A DNA stretch of 64,000 bases, taken from contig NZ_LVJH01000025.1 of NCBI RefSeq assembly GCF_001637205.1, positions 62,001 through 126,000 on the forward strand, written 5' to 3'. The stretch comes from Paenibacillus glacialis (lineage in GTDB: Bacteria; Bacillota; Bacilli; Paenibacillales; Paenibacillaceae). A model generated the notes under the pieces. The model was not told the DNA's origin and searched no databases. It saw only the letters and a program-made list of their open reading frames with translations. Below, piece by piece: positions 61,188 to 64,000 of this stretch (within the stretch, counting starts at the first letter, position 1; each line of letters begins with the position of its first letter). The position numbers and the translations under genes are program-made.

Positions 61188-61669
61188 TGATGGATATTCT
61201 ATTTTTCGTTGGTACAATGCTATGGTTTACTTTAAGCACAATAATGCTATTTCGAATAAGGAGGAGGGAGTATCGAGAAATTCAAGAGCAAATTAAACAG
61301 ATTAAAAAATTAGTGAATGAATCAAATCCTTTGATCTTATTTTTGGATTATAGGTCACCTGACTTTAAAGAAATAGATGCTTTATTAGAATTGGAACTCC
61401 CTTCAAGAATAACTATTGTTTTTTACGCGCCGGAATGGTTGATTGTAGCCAAAAGAAAAAGGTGGGCAAAACACTGTGTTTTGAGCTCAACCCAAGTCAT
61501 AAATCTTCCAGATAGGGGAGACTTGACTTTTATTGCCCAGGATAAAAACGGTAAATACAAAATATTTAATGATGTATCGGGTTTTATAAGATTTTTTATT
61601 CAACAAAAGACTCAAGAGAAAAAAACGTTGGAAAAGCTTCTTCCAACAGAGAGAGGAGTAACAAAGTAG
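61184..61669 (+). CDS. Membrane-anchored redoxin-like protein without active-site cysteines
   Basis: About 161 residues: an N-terminal anchor helix (DILFFVGTMLWFTLSTIML), a charged coil, then a thioredoxin-like region (PLILFLDYRSPDFKEIDALL, RITIVFYAPEWLIVAKRKRW, LTFIAQDKNGKYKIFND). The CxxC is absent, with a single cysteine (KHCVL) further on. It resembles MauD-like partners encoded after mauE. The start overlaps the MauE stop (ATGA). It closes the thiol-redox peptide operon. Confidence 0.65.
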   Translation: MMMDILFFVGTMLWFTLSTIMLFRIRRREYREIQEQIKQIKKLVNESNPLILFLDYRSPDFKEIDALLELELPSRITIVFYAPEWLIVAKRKRWAKHCVLSSTQVINLPDRGDLTFIAQDKNGKYKIFNDVSGFIRFFIQQKTQEKKTLEKLLPTERGVTK

Positions 61670-61731
61670 TAAGTTAAAATATAAATATGATGTAATAGTG
61701 ATTATAAAAAAAACTATAATCCAAGCAGATC

Positions 61732-62082
61732 ATGGTCCGTAAATACCGGTCACAAAAGTGCTTGTTTTGCGGCCCGATGGAGGATTTAATCTACTTTCGT
61801 AAGAAGCTTGTATGTTCTTCCTGTCTTGCGGAATTTCAAGCATGCTATGAATCTAAACTTACAGTACATAATCCCGAAGTGGTTGCAACCTTAGAAACCG
61901 TGGACGGTTTTAATTTACGTTTAAATGAAATAACGCGTAAAAAAGGAAGAAATGAAAAAGTATCATGGGGAAACTTAGTTGAAGTGATGGAAGCCTGTCC
62001 GGATGCTTCGCAAAAGGAATGGGCGAAGCTACTGGGAGTTTCCCAAGGCAGAGTGAGCCGAATGATTCGAAAGCACAAATAA
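61732..62082 (+). CDS. Zinc-ribbon plus helix-turn-helix DNA-binding protein
   Basis: The 116-residue protein has a CxxC...CxxC ribbon (CLFCGPMEDLIYFRKKLVCS, SC) at residues 10-31 and a C-terminal helix-turn-helix (QKEWAKLLGVSQGRVSRMIR). It is a plausible local regulator of the peptide operon. The ribosome site is weak. A strong hairpin terminator follows. Confidence 0.65.
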   Translation: MVRKYRSQKCLFCGPMEDLIYFRKKLVCSSCLAEFQACYESKLTVHNPEVVATLETVDGFNLRLNEITRKKGRNEKVSWGNLVEVMEACPDASQKEWAKLLGVSQGRVSRMIRKHK

Positions 62083-62115
62083 CACTTAATAGGATGTCTA
62101 GGGTTTGCATGGTCA

Positions 62116-62158
62116 AAAGAAAGCCAAGGGCGCGTAAATTCGCTCTTGGCTTTCTTTA
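62116..62158. terminator. Bidirectional terminator
   Basis: AAAGAAAGCCAAGGGCG pairs with CGCTCTTGGCTTTCTTT, giving a long stem with A- and T-rich flanks. Confidence 0.85.
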
Positions 62159-62700
62159 GCAGCTGTCCGATACTATCAGTATATCTACTTATCTTGGAAT
62201 TATGCATAAAAGAGCTAGAATAAACCAAATAACGATCGATCTTCCAGAAGAAAATCATTGTTCGTTTTTTAGTTGCTTTGCTCACATGCTCCAAAAGTCG
62301 TCTTGTTTAATGGATTTAATCTTTGAGGCCACAGTGCTTGTCTTTTTGAGTTAATATAGATGTTCGTATGGTTTATTTAAACAAAAAACCAAAGCTGTCA
62401 ATATGACTGCTGTGGAAGTTCCAGTTGAGATTGAATTAGTTAATTCTTACTCCATCTAAAGTATATACAAACCCATCCTCTCTATCTACCGGAACAAAGA
62501 TAGTATCCGGGCATGCTTTTTTCGTTCTCGTTTGTAAATTCCTAGAATTACTTTAACAAACTGGTACGCCAAATTCCTTGCGGTTACTTTTGAGCGAACT
62601 ATGTTCGTACACTTGTTGTTCTTATTCTATAGGTTCAAATGACGCCTCCTATTTTTCAACTAAAACGAGGAGGCGCTATTTCTCTTCTGAAATTATTTAA
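62159..62700. other. Decayed region with gene ends
   Basis: No intact gene is seen. On the minus strand, 62436-62533 reads TKKACPDTIFVPVDREDGFV YTLDGVRIN before a stop, a clear C-terminal remnant of unknown family. A hairpin (GACGCCTCCT/AGGAGGCGC, 62642-62683) looks like an orphan terminator. Confidence 0.4.
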
Positions 62701-62919
62701 AATTCTAACAAAACAAATCGAATATTTCTGATGACTTCCAAAACGCATGGCTGCGGAAAAGATGCGAATATTCGAAATGCTGGCCTAACAGCTGCTGAAC
62801 AAAAAGCTTTCCTTCAGGCTTGTATTGATAATACAAATAGTTGAACGTGTCCTTTATTAACTAAACATGGGCTTACAGTAGTAAAATTGCGGTTGCATCA
62901 GATCAAAAAAACGATTCGA

Positions 62920-63243
62920 GGGAGAGTACTTGCTGACCGGAATCATTCGTTGCCCTGAATGCGGTGCACTGAGCTACACCCTAAGTCAAAGCTGGAATTA
63001 GAGCTGCGGGACGATCAAGCGGAGACCATTTCTTACGAACTTGTACGTTCCTTAATCGAAAGGCTTGATCACTTGCTTCAGCAGGCTCCTTTTCCGCAGC
63101 TAAAGACGTTGTTACATTTAGTTGTTAAGAAAATTATATTAGACGATAAGCGCCAAGTCCAGGATGTAGAGCTCATTTTCAATGAGGAGACTGAAAAGTA
63201 TTGCCCCTTCTGCCGAATCAATGGCGGAAGGGCTCAAACATAA
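62920..63243 (+). pseudogene. Large serine recombinase remnant (C-terminal part)
   Basis: One frame reads GEYLLTGIIRCPECGALSYT, the zinc-ribbon entry of large serine recombinases. After a frameshift and deletion it continues LELELRDDQAETISYELVRS, LLQQAPFPQLKTLLHLVVKK and VQDVELIFNEETEKY, their C-terminal coil and strand region. The catalytic domain and most of the zinc domain are missing. Ccr recombinases that insert SCC elements at rlmH belong to this family, and this remnant is only about 300 bases from rlmH. Confidence 0.75.
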
Positions 63244-63344
63244 GCTCATTATTACTATCTGACATGGTCTATGCTAATAGCAGGATTTCCAACAAAATTT
63301 ATTCATTCTCTATCGAACAATCTGACATTGGTGAAACAAGGACA

Positions 63345-63488
63345 ATGTCTACTTATGACCAACTAGACAAAAAATCTGACTATAAAGACGAGGTGAAGCG
63401 GTTAAGAGAGCAAGGTCTTAAACAAAAGGGAATTGCTCTTCGATTGGGGATATCGCAACCTTTGGTTTCAAAACTACTAAAGGAGTAA
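63345..63488 (+). CDS. Small helix-turn-helix protein
   Basis: A 47-residue frame from ATG 63345 (GGTGA upstream) reads DYKDEVKRLREQGLKQKGIA then LRLGISQPLVSKLLKE, a single helix-turn-helix resembling the C-terminus of the 61732 protein. It may be a fragment of a larger regulator. It is the gene nearest to the rlmH integration site. Confidence 0.5.
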   Translation: MSTYDQLDKKSDYKDEVKRLREQGLKQKGIALRLGISQPLVSKLLKE

Positions 63489-63546
63489 TTACCTGCCATT
63501 TTTGCAGAGTCAAAAACTCCCTTAGAAAGGTATTTAAATACTCAAA

Positions 63547-63575
63547 ATTTCGTCCTATTTATGATACGGTTCCCC
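63547..63575 (-). repeat. att repeat 13: native site at the 3' end of rlmH
   Basis: ATTTCGTCCTATTTATGATA, then CGGTTCCCCCCGATTTATC. On the minus strand the core encodes the last residues EPYHK and the stop of rlmH and contains TATCATAA, the octamer shared with the staphylococcal SCC attachment site. Confidence 0.9.
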
Positions 63576-64000
63576 CCGATTTATCTTCACCGCCCGATAT
63601 ACCTGCTCCGTCAGCACCAGCCGCATCAGCTGATGCGGCAACGTCATGCGCCCGAAGCTGAGCTTCTGCTGGGCGCGACGCAGTACCCCATCGGAGAGCC
63701 CGTGGCTTCCTCCAATAACGAATACAACATGGCTCGTCCCATATGTGCCGAGCTTGTCGATCTCAGCGGCCAGCTCTTCCGAGCTCCATAGCTGGCCGCC
63801 GATAGCGAGCGCAACGACGTGCGCCTCGCTCTTAATATGCGCGAGGATGCGTTCGCCCTCGCGATCTTTCACAATAGACACCTCAGCATCGCTCAAGGTG
63901 TCCGGTGCCTTCTCATCCGCTACCTCCACCATCTGGAACTTGATGTATGGATTTAGCCGCTTAGCATATTCCTGAATCCCCAGAACTAAATACTTCTCTT
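63555..64000 (-). CDS. rlmH: RlmH, 23S rRNA (pseudouridine1915-N3)-methyltransferase, 5' end beyond window
   Basis: About 148 codons are visible, from [20 protein letters not shown] to the C-terminus [18 protein letters not shown]. The SPOUT-knot signature [20 protein letters not shown] and [20 protein letters not shown] are intact. RlmH methylates pseudouridine 1915 in helix 69 of 23S rRNA. The gene is intact at its 3' end despite serving as an integration target, as in staphylococcal orfX, because the core retains the codons and stop. Confidence 0.95.
   Translation of the reverse strand, partial: EKYLVLGIQEYAKRLNPYIKFQMVEVADEKAPDTLSDAEVSIVKDREGERILAHIKSEAHVVALAIGGQLWSSEELAAEIDKLGTYGTSHVVFVIGGSHGLSDGVLRRAQQKLSFGRMTLPHQLMRLVLTEQVYRAVKINRGEPYHK

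Noticed and set aside
1-64000. CRISPR arrays, rRNA or tRNA genes
   Set aside because: The dispersed att repeats are kilobases apart rather than regularly spaced, and I recognised no tRNA cloverleaf or rRNA sequence.

Overview
The window looks like chromosome of a low-GC, spore-forming Firmicute, most likely Paenibacillus or a close relative. Support comes from AGGAGG-type ribosome sites, a KinB-like kinase, a BceRSAB module, ykkC/ykkD, an SpxH-type adaptor and an rlmH gene at the right edge. Coding density is low, many genes are broken, and almost everything is accessory.

The organising principle appears to be rlmH. Its 3' end (minus strand, stop at 63555) carries TATCATAA, the octamer at the heart of the Staphylococcus SCCmec attachment site in rlmH/orfX. 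Copies of the same 3' end (TTATGATACGGTTCACC on the plus strand, usually flanked by TTTCGCC and GGCGAAA arms) recur in one orientation near 8.45, 10.05, 11.15, 14.2, 19.0, 20.8, 23.8, 29.7, 31.4 (decayed), 42.5, 50.3, 52.1 and 63.55 kb. They cut about 55 kb into roughly a dozen cassettes. The 50.3 kb copy is still fused to a decayed duplicate of rlmH, and a large-serine-recombinase remnant lies beside the real rlmH. I read the region as an SCC-like tandem integration array outside the staphylococci.

Layout. 1-8.4 kb: MocR regulator, luciferase-like monooxygenase, paired SMR exporters, GntR with an MFS pump, two SUKH proteins, DUF4386 with a Crp/Fnr regulator. 8.5-14.2 kb: lone sporulation-type kinase, YdeI-like protein, a histidine kinase fused to its response regulator next to a CPBP protease. 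14.2-23.8 kb: AraC/GyrI regulators, a two-component system with a secreted protein, a panD relic, a small secreted protein, a phosphotransferase. 23.9-31.4 kb: BceRSAB-type peptide detoxification module, a frameshifted PIN-like gene, MerR with two SRPBCC proteins. 31.5-42.5 kb: trpB relic, LSm-like/Gly-rich protein, a VanZ-ABC-VanZ operon behind its own two-component system, TetR with an SpxH-like protein. 42.6-50.3 kb: an uncharacterised gene pair and a three-gene McrBC-like restriction system with a coiled-coil protein. 50.3-63.5 kb: rlmH relic, methyltransferase-like protein, TnpB relic, cupin, siderophore-binding lipoprotein with its AraC regulator, ParA with a ribbon-helix-helix protein, and an eight-cysteine peptide gene embedded among thioredoxin-like, ABC exporter and MauE genes.

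Functional theme: most cassettes pair a regulator or sensor with an exporter, detoxification or defence function, as expected for a shared integration hotspot. The two most novel-looking points are the rlmH attachment-site array and the cysteine-rich peptide/thiol-redox/ABC cluster at 57.2-61.7 kb. A further recurring oddity is that four genes have ATA where the ATG should be, correctly placed behind a ribosome-binding site.
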